Shown: positions 34,524 through 43,211, counted from the first letter of the stretch. The stretch: 64,000 bases of DNA from Rhizobiales bacterium 62-17 (GCA_001898965.1 MKVW01000009.1:780853-844852); one strand, 5' to 3'. Made by a program: numbers and translations. Notes: generated by a model from the letters alone, not told the origin.

Positions 34524-35579
34524 ATGATCCGGAAGGCTGGGACGGCCGGACTGGCTATGGGTTTGGCGTTGGCTGTTGCGTCGGCTCAAGCCAAAGCACA
34601 GGAACAACAGCTGCAAACGATTCGCATCGGCACGGTCAATTCGATCGCCACGGTCAACAATTACACCGCCATCGAAAAGGGCTGGTTCAAGCAATATGGC
34701 ATCAATGTCGAGATCGAAAATCTCGATACGTCGGCCAATGTGGTGGCGCTGCTGGCGACCAACCGGCTGCAGATGATCGAGGGCGGCATTTCCGCTGCTT
34801 ATTTCAACGCGCTTGAACAGAAAATGCCGATCACCATTGCCAGCGATCGCATTTCAACGCCGCTCAATCACAAACTGCTGGTGCGCAAGGATCTTGAAGG
34901 CAAGGTGACGCGCATCGCCGATCTGAAAGGCAAGATGGTCGCCAGTAACGGCACCGCTTCGGTGACGACCTATGAACTGGCGCGGCTGCTCGAATCCGAT
35001 GGCGGCACCATCAAAGATATCGACGTCAAAATCCTGGCGTTTCCCCTGCAAGGTGCGGCTTTCAAGAACAAGGCCATCGACGCCACCCTGATCATCCAGC
35101 CGTGGGGCACGTCGCTCGTCGAAGACAATTCGGCGTTTCTGCTCGCGGACCCCGACAATCATGTGAAAGTCCGCCCGCTGACCATTGCCGTGACGATGAT
35201 CAACACAGACTGGGCGAAACAGCATCAGAAGCTGATCAGCGATTTCTTCATCGCCTATATGCGCAGCGTGCGTGACTACTGCATCGCGCTACACGGCGGC
35301 GACAATCGCAAGGAAATGGTCGACCGCGTCACGCGCAACGGCCCGCTCAAAGATGTCGCCTTCATCGAGAAATATCCCTGGCCAGCCCGCAATATGAACG
35401 GCGAGGTCAACATGGCGAGCCTGCTCGACATGCAGGATTTCTTCTACGAACAGGGCTTTATCAAAGCCAAATTCGCGGAGCAGCAGCTTGTGACGCGACA
35501 ATATACGGACAATGCCATGAAGGTTCTCGGCCCCGTGCCGCAAGTGAACCCGGCCAGCAAGATCGAAGGCTGCCGATAA
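34524..35579 (+). CDS. ABC-type substrate-binding protein, NMT1/SsuA class (tandem copy 1)
   Basis: A 351-residue periplasmic binding protein with signal peptide MIRKAGTAGLAMGLALAVAS and cleavage near AKA-QEQ. The body has the NMT1/SsuA order: TAIEKGWFKQYGINVEIENL (about residues 50-69), IEGGISAAYFNALEQ (about 90-104), LKGKMVASNGTASVTTYELA and a C-terminal YTDNAMKVLGPVPQVNP. The class brings taurine, nitrate or thiamine precursors and small aromatic acids to ABC importers. The next gene is its close paralogue, 73 bp on. No permease or ATPase of the class is adjacent. ATG 34524 is chosen over far longer in-frame extensions (back to 33687) because of GGAGGAAAC and the signal peptide. Confidence 0.88.
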   Translation: MIRKAGTAGLAMGLALAVASAQAKAQEQQLQTIRIGTVNSIATVNNYTAIEKGWFKQYGINVEIENLDTSANVVALLATNRLQMIEGGISAAYFNALEQKMPITIASDRISTPLNHKLLVRKDLEGKVTRIADLKGKMVASNGTASVTTYELARLLESDGGTIKDIDVKILAFPLQGAAFKNKAIDATLIIQPWGTSLVEDNSAFLLADPDNHVKVRPLTIAVTMINTDWAKQHQKLISDFFIAYMRSVRDYCIALHGGDNRKEMVDRVTRNGPLKDVAFIEKYPWPARNMNGEVNMASLLDMQDFFYEQGFIKAKFAEQQLVTRQYTDNAMKVLGPVPQVNPASKIEGCR

Positions 35580-35652
35580 GCCGCCGCAACAATTCGAAGC
35601 CGAAATTCGAAACCAACGGCTCCGGAGGGACGACAAAAAGGGAGGATAAATC

Positions 35653-36696
35653 ATGAAGGGATATGTCGCTGGTGCTCTCATGCTGGGTGCCGTGATGCTG
35701 GTTACGCCTGTGGCGCAGGCGCAAACAAGGACCAAGGTGAATGTCGGCACTGTGCAGTCGTTCGGTGCAGTCGGAACTTACATTGCTCTGGAAAAAGGCT
35801 ACTTCCGTGACGCTGGTCTCGATGTCGAAATTTCGCTGATGAATTCGTCGGCCAACGTGCTGGCGATCCTGGCGAAAGGCGATCTGCAGTTTGTCGAAGG
35901 CGGCACGTCGGCGGGTTTTTTTAACGCGTTGGAGCAGAAGCTGCCGGTCATCATGGTCGCCGATCGCGTCTCCACGCCGATCCATCATCAAATGTTGGTC
36001 GGCATACAGAACCAGGGCAAGATCACCAAACTCACCGATCTGAAGGGCAAAGTGGTCGGCAGCAATGGTCCGGGCTCGGTAACGACCTATGAAGTCGGCA
36101 AGATGCTGGAAGGCGTCGGCATGACGCTCAACGATATCGACATCAAGATTCTCGGCTTCCCGCAGATGGGCCCGGCTTTGGTCAGCGGTGCGCTCGATGC
36201 CGCTCTCGTCATTCCGCCCTTCGCGGCGGCCTATCAGGATCAGAAAATCGCGTATTCCATCGCTAGCGTCGACAAGCTCGTCGAACCCCGGCCTCTTACG
36301 ATCGCCGTCGCCTTCATGAACACCGAATGGGCGGCGAAAAACAAGGAGGCGGCGCAGCGTTTCTTCGTCGCTTACATGCGCGCCGCGCGCGACTATTGCG
36401 TCGCCTATCACGGCGGCCCGAACCGCAAGGAAGTGATCGAAATAGCGCTGCGTAACGGCCTCGATAAAAGCGCCGAAAGCATTGAGCGCAATCCGTGGAC
36501 GGGCCGGCGCATGGACGGTATCATCAATGTCGCGGGGCTACTTGATCAGCAGGCCTATTACCAAAAGGTCGGTCTGGTGAAGACGGCGGCACCGGCGGAG
36601 AAAATCTTCGATCGGCAATATGTCGATTATGCCAACAAGCAGCTCGGCCCGCCGCCGCAGGTCAATCCGGACTCGAAGCTGGAGAATTGCCGCTAG
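35653..36696 (+). CDS. ABC-type substrate-binding protein, NMT1/SsuA class (tandem copy 2)
   Basis: A 347-residue paralogue of the preceding gene, clearly related along its whole length: IALEKGYFRDAGLDVEISLM, VEGGTSAGFFNALEQKLPV, LKGKVVGSNGPGSVTTYEVG and ending GPPPQVNPDSKLENC. Signal peptide 1 to about 24, ending AQA-QTR. Two binding proteins with shared ancestry and no transport partner suggest different ligands feeding one distant importer, or a sensory function. The ribosome site GGGAGG lies 6 bases before the ATG. A repeat hairpin at 36731-36776 follows. Confidence 0.88.
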   Translation: MKGYVAGALMLGAVMLVTPVAQAQTRTKVNVGTVQSFGAVGTYIALEKGYFRDAGLDVEISLMNSSANVLAILAKGDLQFVEGGTSAGFFNALEQKLPVIMVADRVSTPIHHQMLVGIQNQGKITKLTDLKGKVVGSNGPGSVTTYEVGKMLEGVGMTLNDIDIKILGFPQMGPALVSGALDAALVIPPFAAAYQDQKIAYSIASVDKLVEPRPLTIAVAFMNTEWAAKNKEAAQRFFVAYMRAARDYCVAYHGGPNRKEVIEIALRNGLDKSAESIERNPWTGRRMDGIINVAGLLDQQAYYQKVGLVKTAAPAEKIFDRQYVDYANKQLGPPPQVNPDSKLENCR

Positions 36697-36730
36697 TCGC
36701 GCTTAAGGGACGGCAAGCATCGTGTCCCTG

Positions 36731-36776
36731 ACTCCTGGATCCCGGATCGCGCTTGCAGCGCGTCCGGGATGACACG
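36731..36776. repeat. Single arm of the paired-hairpin repeat
   Basis: Hairpin ATCCCGGATCGCGCT / AGCGCGTCCGGGAT (one bulge) flanked by CTCCTGG and GACACG. Same family as the arms at 30866-31016 and 63497-63649. It lies between the binding-protein operon (+) and the cupin gene (-), so it may double as a terminator. Confidence 0.7.
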
Positions 36777-36795
36777 AAGGTTTCGGCATAATTCC

Positions 36796-37353
36796 CTAAT
36801 GCCCCGGCGTCTGCTTCCATGCCGGCGGTTCCTGCGCATCGATCAGCACGAAGGCGATGCGGCAATTGGCCTTGCTGTTGTTGACCCAGGCGTGATTGGT
36901 CGCCTTCTGGATCAGGATGTCGCCAGCCTTCAGATGCACTTCGGTATCGTCCATCAGCATGTCGATCTCACCCTCCAGCACGATGGCGTAATCGATGCTC
37001 TTGGTGCGATGCATGAAGGCGCTCCGGCTGGCCGCGCCGCCGTGGGAATCGGCGCTTAGGCCCATTTCCTTCAGCATGGCGGCATTGTCGACGGCTTTCA
37101 TCTCTGACACCGGCGGAAAATCGACGATTCGCAGGATGTTGCCGTTCGCCGGCGGCGCCACGCCGACATCGCGCAGCGACATGTCTTCGCCCGACGACAG
37201 GTCGGGCTGGGCCCGGTCGGTCACCCAGAGCTGGGTTGAGGTAATGCCGGTTGCCTGCCGTAATTTGACATTGGGGGTGGGGCCGTCTGACGTGACGACG
37301 GCCTTGCCGGAACTGTCGTGATCGACGATGACACGCCGGGTTTGCCGGACCAT
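36796..37353 (-). CDS. Cupin-domain protein
   Basis: A 185-residue cupin-fold protein. The core double-psi motif 2 is seen as AGDILIQKATNHAWVNNSK (about residues 145-163), and motif 1 around FMHRTKSIDYAIVLEGEIDM (about 117-136), holding a His and Glu that could bind a metal. Cupins in catabolic clusters are often dioxygenases or regulators; I cannot choose here. Start 37353 has GGAGG before the ATG. It is divergent from the FAD monooxygenase at 37459 (105-bp gap), suggesting shared regulation. Confidence 0.75.
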   Translation of the reverse strand: MVRQTRRVIVDHDSSGKAVVTSDGPTPNVKLRQATGITSTQLWVTDRAQPDLSSGEDMSLRDVGVAPPANGNILRIVDFPPVSEMKAVDNAAMLKEMGLSADSHGGAASRSAFMHRTKSIDYAIVLEGEIDMLMDDTEVHLKAGDILIQKATNHAWVNNSKANCRIAFVLIDAQEPPAWKQTPGH

Positions 37354-37458
37354 GGGTTCCTCCGCTTGATTTGTTATGCGCTTTCGTTGCAGGAACGGCG
37401 ACGACATTCAAGACCACATTGCAAGTGTGCAACGAACAGATAAGAAACGGAGGAAACT

Positions 37459-38655
37459 TTGGCGGCCAAACCTCATGTACTGATCGCGGGTGCGGGCATC
37501 GGCGGGCTAACGGCGGCGCTGGCGCTGCTGCGCCGCGGTTTCGATGTCGATGTCTACGAACAGGCGCCGCAACTCCTCGAATTCGGCGCCGGCATCCAGA
37601 TCGCCGCCAACGGATCGCGCCTTCTGATCCATCTCGGTCTCGAAGACCAGATGCGCCGGCTCGCCAAGGAGGCCGCCGGCAAGGAAGTGCGCATCTGGAA
37701 CAGCGGCCAGACGTTCAAACTGTTCGATTTGGGCGAGGATTCCGTGCGCCGCTTCGGCGCGCCCTATTGGTTCGTCCACCGCGGCGATCTCAATTCCGTT
37801 CTGCGCGATGCGGTTCTGGCGCTGAAACCCGATGCCATCCACACCGGCGCCCGCTGCCTCGGCTTCACCGAAAAGGACGGCCGCGTCACCCTGGAAATCG
37901 CGGACGGCCGCAAGGCGGAGGGCGATGTGCTGATCGCCGCCGATGGCGTCCACTCGCTGATGCGCCAGCAGATGTTCGATTCGCCCAAATCGGAATTCAT
38001 GGGCATCATCGCCTGGCGCGGTCTGATCCCGATGAAGTCTCTGTCGGCGGACCTGCAAAGGCCGGTGGGCACCAATTGGGTTGGCCCGCGCGGCCACGTC
38101 ATCACCTATCCGGTGCGCTCGGGCGAAATCCTGAATTTCGTCGGTTTCGGTGAGCGCGACGATTGGCGCGGCGAATCCTGGAACGAAAAGGGCAGCAAGG
38201 AAGAATGCGCCGCCGATTTCCCCGGCTGGCATCCCTATGTCCATGAAATGATCGCCAAGACCGACCAGCCTTATAAATGGGCACTGATCGGCCGGGCTCC
38301 GTTGCAGACTTGGACCAAAGGCCATGTCGCTTTGCTGGGCGATGCCTGCCATCCGACGCTGCCGTTCCTGGCCCAGGGCGCCATCATGGCCATCGAGGAC
38401 GGCGTGGTGCTCGCCCGCTGCCTCGACACCTACGGCGACATCGGCGCAGCGCTCGCTGCTTATCAGAAAGCCCGCGTCGAACGGGCGACCAAGATCGTCG
38501 TCGGCTCGACCGAGGCCGGCAAGCGTTTCCACAACCCCATTCTCGCCGATGCGACGGCGGCGGTGGGATATATGGAGCGCGAGTGGGCACCGGAGAAAGT
38601 GCGTCTGCGCTATGACTGGCTGTTCGAATACGATGCCACGGCCGTTGCCATTTGA
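37459..38655 (+). CDS. FAD-dependent monooxygenase (salicylate/3-hydroxybenzoate hydroxylase type)
   Basis: A 398-residue class A flavoprotein monooxygenase. The FAD fold GAGIGGLTAAL (about residues 11-21), the VLIAADGVHSLMRQQ motif (about 156-170) and GDACHPTLPFLAQGA (about 294-308) are all present. The group adds a hydroxyl to aromatic acids such as salicylate or 3-hydroxybenzoate. The start codon is TTG at 37459, supported by GGAGGAAAC immediately upstream and by the FAD motif position. It is divergent from a cupin gene and followed by a MetE-like gene 98 bp on. Confidence 0.88.
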   Translation: MAAKPHVLIAGAGIGGLTAALALLRRGFDVDVYEQAPQLLEFGAGIQIAANGSRLLIHLGLEDQMRRLAKEAAGKEVRIWNSGQTFKLFDLGEDSVRRFGAPYWFVHRGDLNSVLRDAVLALKPDAIHTGARCLGFTEKDGRVTLEIADGRKAEGDVLIAADGVHSLMRQQMFDSPKSEFMGIIAWRGLIPMKSLSADLQRPVGTNWVGPRGHVITYPVRSGEILNFVGFGERDDWRGESWNEKGSKEECAADFPGWHPYVHEMIAKTDQPYKWALIGRAPLQTWTKGHVALLGDACHPTLPFLAQGAIMAIEDGVVLARCLDTYGDIGAALAAYQKARVERATKIVVGSTEAGKRFHNPILADATAAVGYMEREWAPEKVRLRYDWLFEYDATAVAI

Positions 38656-38753
38656 CGGCCATGCGAATTGATTGCAGGGTCCCTGATGCTGTAAAAGCTT
38701 GAGCGTTCTGCCGGTCAAAAAACTGCGCCAGAAAACAAAACCGAGGAGGAAAC

Positions 38754-39881
38754 ATGTCCGCGAAGTCAAAGCCGCCCTTCCGCGCCGATCAGGTCGGCTC
38801 GCTGATCCGCCCCGATAATGTGCGCAAGGCGCGCAAGGAGTTCGAGGCCGGGAAGCTGCCTGAAGCGGAACTGATCAAGCTGCAGCGCGAGGCCATCGGC
38901 CCGGTGGTGAAACTGCAGGAAGACCTCGGCTTCCGCGCCGTCACCGACGGCGAATATAACCGTGGCGGCTGGCAGCGCGACTTCCTGCTCGGCTTCGAGA
39001 ACGTCAAGCTCATTCCCTCGAAAGTGCCGGTGCGCTTTCACAAAGCCGATGGCGTCGCCTTGCAGCAGCCGCCGACCATGCAGATTTCCGGCAAGCTCAA
39101 GCGCGTGCGGCCGATCTTCGTCGACGATTTCAAATTCCTGAAAACCAAGGTCGGCCCGAATTCGACGCCCAAGATCACCATCCCATCGCCAACGCTGCTG
39201 CACTTCCGTGGCGGACGCGAAGCCATTGATAAGGTCGCCTATCCGACGATCGAGGAGTTTTACGCCGATCTCGCCCGCGTCTATCGCGAGGAAATCGCCG
39301 ATCTCGCCGCCGCCGGTTGCCGCTATCTGCAGATCGACGAAACCAATCTCGCCTATCTCTGCGATCCCGCATTGCGCGCCCATGCGCAGAGCCTGGGTGA
39401 AGATCCCGATCAGCTTCTCAAGACCTACGCCAAGCTGCTCAATGATACGATGTCCGGCAAGCCTGACGACATGGTCATCTGCATCCATCTGTGCCGCGGC
39501 AACTACGGCGGCGCCTGGGTGGCGGAAGGCGGCTACGAGCCTGTGGCCGAAGTGCTGTTGAGCGAGATCAACGCCAACGGCTATTTCCTCGAATATGACA
39601 GCGATCGTGCCGGCGGGTTCGAGCCGCTGCGCTTCCTGCCCAAGGGCAAGATCGCCGTGCTTGGCCTGATCACCACCAAGGATGGCAAGCTCGAGACCAA
39701 GGATACGATCAAGCGCCGCATCGAAGAGGCCGCGAAGATCGTGCCGATCGAACAGCTCGCGCTGTCGCCGCAATGCGGCTTCGCCAGCGGTATCGAAGGC
39801 ATGGCGATGACCATCGAACAGGAAATCGCCAAGTTGAAACTGGTCAACGAAACCGCGCGCGAAGTTTGGGCTGACGCCTAA
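38754..39881 (+). CDS. MetE-like (cobalamin-independent methionine synthase family) protein 2
   Basis: A 375-residue second MetE-like protein, related in layout to that at 31041 but only moderately similar. It opens PPFRADQVGSLIRPDNV. Zinc ligands: VICIHLCRGNYGG (His-x-Cys, about residues 241-253), FLEYDSDRAG (Glu) and LSPQCGFASG (Cys, about 340-349). The HLCRGN form is frequent in stand-alone MetE-type and coenzyme M transferase proteins. It follows the FAD monooxygenase gene and precedes the ring-cleavage dioxygenase gene by 25 bp, so it belongs to the aromatic operon; methyl removal from a methoxylated substrate is an attractive but unproved role. Confidence 0.72.
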   Translation: MSAKSKPPFRADQVGSLIRPDNVRKARKEFEAGKLPEAELIKLQREAIGPVVKLQEDLGFRAVTDGEYNRGGWQRDFLLGFENVKLIPSKVPVRFHKADGVALQQPPTMQISGKLKRVRPIFVDDFKFLKTKVGPNSTPKITIPSPTLLHFRGGREAIDKVAYPTIEEFYADLARVYREEIADLAAAGCRYLQIDETNLAYLCDPALRAHAQSLGEDPDQLLKTYAKLLNDTMSGKPDDMVICIHLCRGNYGGAWVAEGGYEPVAEVLLSEINANGYFLEYDSDRAGGFEPLRFLPKGKIAVLGLITTKDGKLETKDTIKRRIEEAAKIVPIEQLALSPQCGFASGIEGMAMTIEQEIAKLKLVNETAREVWADA

Positions 39882-39906
39882 GCGTCGTTGAACAGGGAGT
39901 TTGGTC

Positions 39907-40935
39907 ATGGCCGAGATGGTCGCCGCTTTCGCCTCGTCGCACAGCGTCATGCTCACCTGCACCTTGCAGGATTGGCAGAAGGGCTTTCGCACGTTTGATC
40001 CCAAGGGCACCTATTTTGACCGCAAGGGCAATGTGGTGACCTACGATCAGTTGCTCGCTTTGGCGCCGTCCAATGCGAAGGAACTGGTGACGGACGAGGC
40101 CATCGCCAAGCGTTTTGCCCAGGTGCAGGACGCCATGGCGCATATGCGCAAGGAAGTGCAGACGGCCAAACTCGACGTTTTGATCATCTGCGGCGATGAT
40201 CAAAACGAACTGTTCTCCAAGAACATGCAGCCGGCGATCGGCATCTATCATGCCGATCGCATTCGCAACGGCCGCAAGAAAGAGCTGCCGCAGAGCGATC
40301 CGTTCCACTGGTACAAGTTCGCGCAGAACCGCCGGCTGGAAGAGGAAGACGGCGTCTTCTATCCGGTCAACAAACCGCTGGCCGAACATCTCATCAAGGG
40401 TCTGTGCGATCGCGGTTTCGATATCGCCTCGCTCGGCGGCATGGCCGATCATCAGTATGAGGGCCACGCCTATTCCTTCATGCATAAGAAATATCTCGAC
40501 GGCGCCCCCAATGGCCAAGTGCCGATCGTGCCGATCTTCCTGAACACCTATTTTCCGCCGAACCAGCCAACGCCGCGTCGCTGCGTCGAATTGGGCAAGG
40601 GCATCGGCGAACTGGTGCGCAGTTTCCCGGACAATCTGCGCGTCGGCTTCATGGCCTCGGGCGGCCTCAGCCATTTCCAGGCCGAGGAAGATCTCGACGA
40701 TGCGGTGATCGCCGCGATGAAGCGCAAGGATCTGGAATTCCTGAGCAACCTCGACGTCAAGCGCTTGCAGGCTGGCAGTTCCGAGATTCGCAACTGGCTG
40801 GTGCTCGCCGGCGCTTGTCCCGATCTCGATCTGACCTGGATATCCTATGCGCCGGGCTATCGCACCGATGCGCTAACCGGCACGGGCCTTGGCTTCGCCA
40901 CCTGGTATCCGCCAGCCGCGCGCGCCGCCGAATAA
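39907..40935 (+). CDS. Class III extradiol ring-cleavage dioxygenase, LigB/DesZ-like
   Basis: A 342-residue protein of the LigB superfamily (PF02900), which opens catechol-type rings next to a hydroxyl. FASSHS places a His at residue 12 like LigB, ASGGLSHFQ carries the second-sphere catalytic His (about 241) and GSSEIRNW the metal Glu. The region corresponding to the LigB His61 motif reads ICGDDQNELF and has no His. The N-terminus and length resemble 3-O-methylgallate/gallate dioxygenase-type proteins in which alpha and beta parts are fused or lost. The true start is ATG 39907 with GGGAG before it; a TTG two codons earlier is also in frame. The gene sits between the MetE-like gene and an SDR, and the LigJ-like hydratase follows. 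Confidence 0.78.
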   Translation: MAEMVAAFASSHSVMLTCTLQDWQKGFRTFDPKGTYFDRKGNVVTYDQLLALAPSNAKELVTDEAIAKRFAQVQDAMAHMRKEVQTAKLDVLIICGDDQNELFSKNMQPAIGIYHADRIRNGRKKELPQSDPFHWYKFAQNRRLEEEDGVFYPVNKPLAEHLIKGLCDRGFDIASLGGMADHQYEGHAYSFMHKKYLDGAPNGQVPIVPIFLNTYFPPNQPTPRRCVELGKGIGELVRSFPDNLRVGFMASGGLSHFQAEEDLDDAVIAAMKRKDLEFLSNLDVKRLQAGSSEIRNWLVLAGACPDLDLTWISYAPGYRTDALTGTGLGFATWYPPAARAAE

Positions 40936-40978
40936 TCACGACAAGACCACAAAAAGACTTCGCGACTGGGAGAACGGC

Positions 40979-41761
40979 ATGGATTTGGGCATCAAGGGCC
41001 GCAAGGCGATCATCTGCGCCTCCTCGCGCGGCCTTGGCAAAGCCTGCGCATTGGCCTTGGCGAAGGAGGGCGTCGATATCGTCATCAACGGCCTCGACAC
41101 GCGGCGCCTTGAAGTCACCGCTGCTGAAATCCGCGCCGCGACGGGCGTTAACGTCGTGGCAGTCGCGGCCGATATCACCACCGAGGAAGGCCGCGCCAAA
41201 CTGCTTGCCGCCTGTCCGCAAGCCGATATCCTCATCAACAACAATGCCGGCCCGCAGCCGGGCGAATTCCTCGATTGGGATCACGACCAATGGATCAAGG
41301 CGCTTGAGGGCAACATGCTGGCGGCGGTGCTGATGATCCGAGGCGTGCTGCCCGGCATGGTCGAGCGCAAATTCGGCCGCATCGTCAATATTCTCTCGGC
41401 CATGACCAAATCGCCACGCGATCCCAGTCTCGGCCTGTCGACGGCGGCGCGCACGGCTTTGATCGGCGCTTCGAAATCTCTCTCCCGTTCGGTGATGGTC
41501 AATAACGTTACGCTGAACAATCTGCTGCCCGAGCGCATCGACACCGACCGGCAGAAATTCATGGCGGAACGGATGATGAAGGCGCAGGGCATCACCATGG
41601 CGGAGGCTCGCCAGCAGATCGCCGACAGCCTGCCGGCGAAGCGCTTCGGCACGACCGAGGAATTCGGCTCGACCTGCGCTTTCGTCTGCTCCGCGCATGC
41701 GGGCTTTATGACGGGCCAGAACATTCAGCTCGATGGCGGCTCTTACGAAGGGCTCGTCTGA
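40979..41761 (+). CDS. SDR family protein lacking the YxxxK motif
   Basis: A 260-residue SDR fold. The cofactor-binding segment is CASSRGLGKACALAL (about residues 15-29), then ILINNNAGPQPG (NNAG motif). The catalytic Ser is in NILSAMTKSP, but where YxxxK is expected the sequence reads LSTAARTALIGASK: Tyr becomes Ser and Lys becomes Arg. PGG-type ending reads MTGQNIQLDGGS. It is either a non-catalytic member or belongs to the SDR set that uses another residue. ATG 40979 fits the SDR start; the in-frame 40889 ATG overlaps the upstream dioxygenase gene. The gene is 43 bp behind the dioxygenase and belongs to its operon. Confidence 0.82.
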   Translation: MDLGIKGRKAIICASSRGLGKACALALAKEGVDIVINGLDTRRLEVTAAEIRAATGVNVVAVAADITTEEGRAKLLAACPQADILINNNAGPQPGEFLDWDHDQWIKALEGNMLAAVLMIRGVLPGMVERKFGRIVNILSAMTKSPRDPSLGLSTAARTALIGASKSLSRSVMVNNVTLNNLLPERIDTDRQKFMAERMMKAQGITMAEARQQIADSLPAKRFGTTEEFGSTCAFVCSAHAGFMTGQNIQLDGGSYEGLV

Positions 41762-41971
41762 AGCGTTCTAGTGCGTGCCGCGTCCTATGAAGAAAACGCA
41801 TCAGTGCGAAAAGCTGGAGCCCAGGTTTGATTCATTTGCGATCACAACGCCCTAGGTAACTCTTAATATATGAACCGTTCGAACTGCCGGCGTTTTGGCG
41901 CACGCCTCTCATCAAGGGCTTGCGCTTCGGGTCCGCCCGTTGCATTCCGCCGTCTCTCCGGTCATTGTGCC

Positions 41972-41988
41972 GCCCGGATCATCCGGGC
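41972..41988. promoter_or_regulatory. Palindrome in the gap before the LigJ-like gene
   Basis: A 17-bp GCCCGGATCATCCGGGC inverted repeat in the 308-bp non-coding stretch 41762-42069. The stretch also contains an AT-rich patch (CTCTTAATATATGAACC, about 41854-41872) that could be a promoter. Nothing else recognisable. Confidence 0.4.
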
Positions 41989-42069
41989 CGTCCATAAGGG
42001 GGAGGAAATTCACCCGACCCGGCCGGGATGCTGCTTTGTCCACCGCAAGAACCACAAAGGTCACGAGTT

Positions 42070-43098
42070 ATGATCATCGATTGTCACGGTCACTACACGA
42101 CTGAGCCCGCGCCGCTCCAGCCCTGGCGCGACCGCCAGCTTGCTGGCCTTGTCGATTCAAATCGCCCGCTGCCGGGCCCGGCGCCCGTCATCAGCGACGA
42201 CCAGATCCGCGAGACGATCGAAAAGGGCCAGCTCAAAAAGCAGCGCGAACGTGGCAGCGACCTGACGATCTTCTCGCCGCGCGCCGCTGGCATGGCCCAT
42301 CACGTCGGCAATCAGAAGACCTCCGAACAATGGGCGACGGTCTGTAACGACCTGATCTATCGCGTCTCCGAACTGTTCCCGAAGAACTTCATCGGCGTCG
42401 CGCAATTGCCGCAGTCGCCGGGTGTCGATCCGCGTAATTGCATTCCGGAGATCGAGCGCGTCGTCAACGAACTCGGCTTTGTCGGCGTCAACCTCAACCC
42501 CGATCCGTCGGGCGGTTACTGGAAAGAGCCGCCGCTGACCGACAAGTGGTGGTATCCGGTTTACGAAAAGCTCGTCGAACTCGACGTGCCGGCCATGGTG
42601 CACGTGTCGAACTCGTGCAACCCCTGCTTCCACGCCACCGGCGCCCACTACATCAACGGCGACACCACGGCTTTCATGCAGTTCATCCAGGGCAATCTGT
42701 TCAAGGATTTCCCGACCTTGAAGTTCATCATTCCGCACGGCGGCGGCGCGGTGCCGTTCCACTGGGGTCGTTATCGCGGCCTGGCGCAGATGCTGAAGAA
42801 GCCGCTGCTCAGCGAACATCTCCTCAAGAACGTCTATTTCGACACCTGCGTTTACCACCTGCCGGGCATGCAGCTGCTGTCCAAGGTGATCCCGACCGAC
42901 AACATTCTGTTCGCCTCGGAAATGATCGGCGCGGTGCAGGGTATCGATCCGGAAACCGGCCACGAATATGACGACACGAAGCGCTACGTCGACCAGCTCG
43001 GCCTCAGCGCCGAAGACCTGCACAAGATCTACGAAGGTAATGCGCGCAAGGTCTACAGCCGCCTCGACGGCCAGCTCAAGAAGCGCGGCCTGATCTAA
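42070..43098 (+). CDS. ligJ: 4-oxalomesaconate hydratase-like amidohydrolase
   Basis: A 342-residue amidohydrolase-2 protein that matches LigJ of the protocatechuate 4,5-cleavage pathway in length (about 341) and in landmarks. LigJ adds water to 4-oxalomesaconate, giving 4-carboxy-4-hydroxy-2-oxoadipate. It opens MIIDCHGHYTT with the metal pair H-x-H (residues 6 and 8), the next metal His is in IPHGGGAVPF, and FASEMIGAVQGIDPETGHE corresponds to the LigJ acidic metal-site segment. SPRAAGMAHHVG and LNPDPSGGYWKEPPL also resemble it. ATG 42070 is the family start. The gene is downstream of the ring-cleavage dioxygenase and ends in a strong terminator. Identity as LigJ rather than a close relative is probable but not tested. 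Confidence 0.78.
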   Translation: MIIDCHGHYTTEPAPLQPWRDRQLAGLVDSNRPLPGPAPVISDDQIRETIEKGQLKKQRERGSDLTIFSPRAAGMAHHVGNQKTSEQWATVCNDLIYRVSELFPKNFIGVAQLPQSPGVDPRNCIPEIERVVNELGFVGVNLNPDPSGGYWKEPPLTDKWWYPVYEKLVELDVPAMVHVSNSCNPCFHATGAHYINGDTTAFMQFIQGNLFKDFPTLKFIIPHGGGAVPFHWGRYRGLAQMLKKPLLSEHLLKNVYFDTCVYHLPGMQLLSKVIPTDNILFASEMIGAVQGIDPETGHEYDDTKRYVDQLGLSAEDLHKIYEGNARKVYSRLDGQLKKRGLI

Positions 43099-43105
43099 GC
43101 GATCC

Positions 43106-43133
43106 GCGGCGTCCCGGAGGGACGCCGCTTTTT
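43106..43133 (+). terminator. Rho-independent terminator after the LigJ-like gene
   Basis: 10-bp perfect arms GCGGCGTCCC / GGGACGCCGC with a GGA loop, then TTTTTCC. It starts 8 bp after the stop of the hydratase gene. Confidence 0.9.
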
Positions 43134-43211
43134 CCTTTTCGCAGTCTGCTGACGGCGGGCTGAAATCTCAAAGCCGGCAGCAGTCCGGCTCTTATCTTCA
43201 AGAGGACTTTC

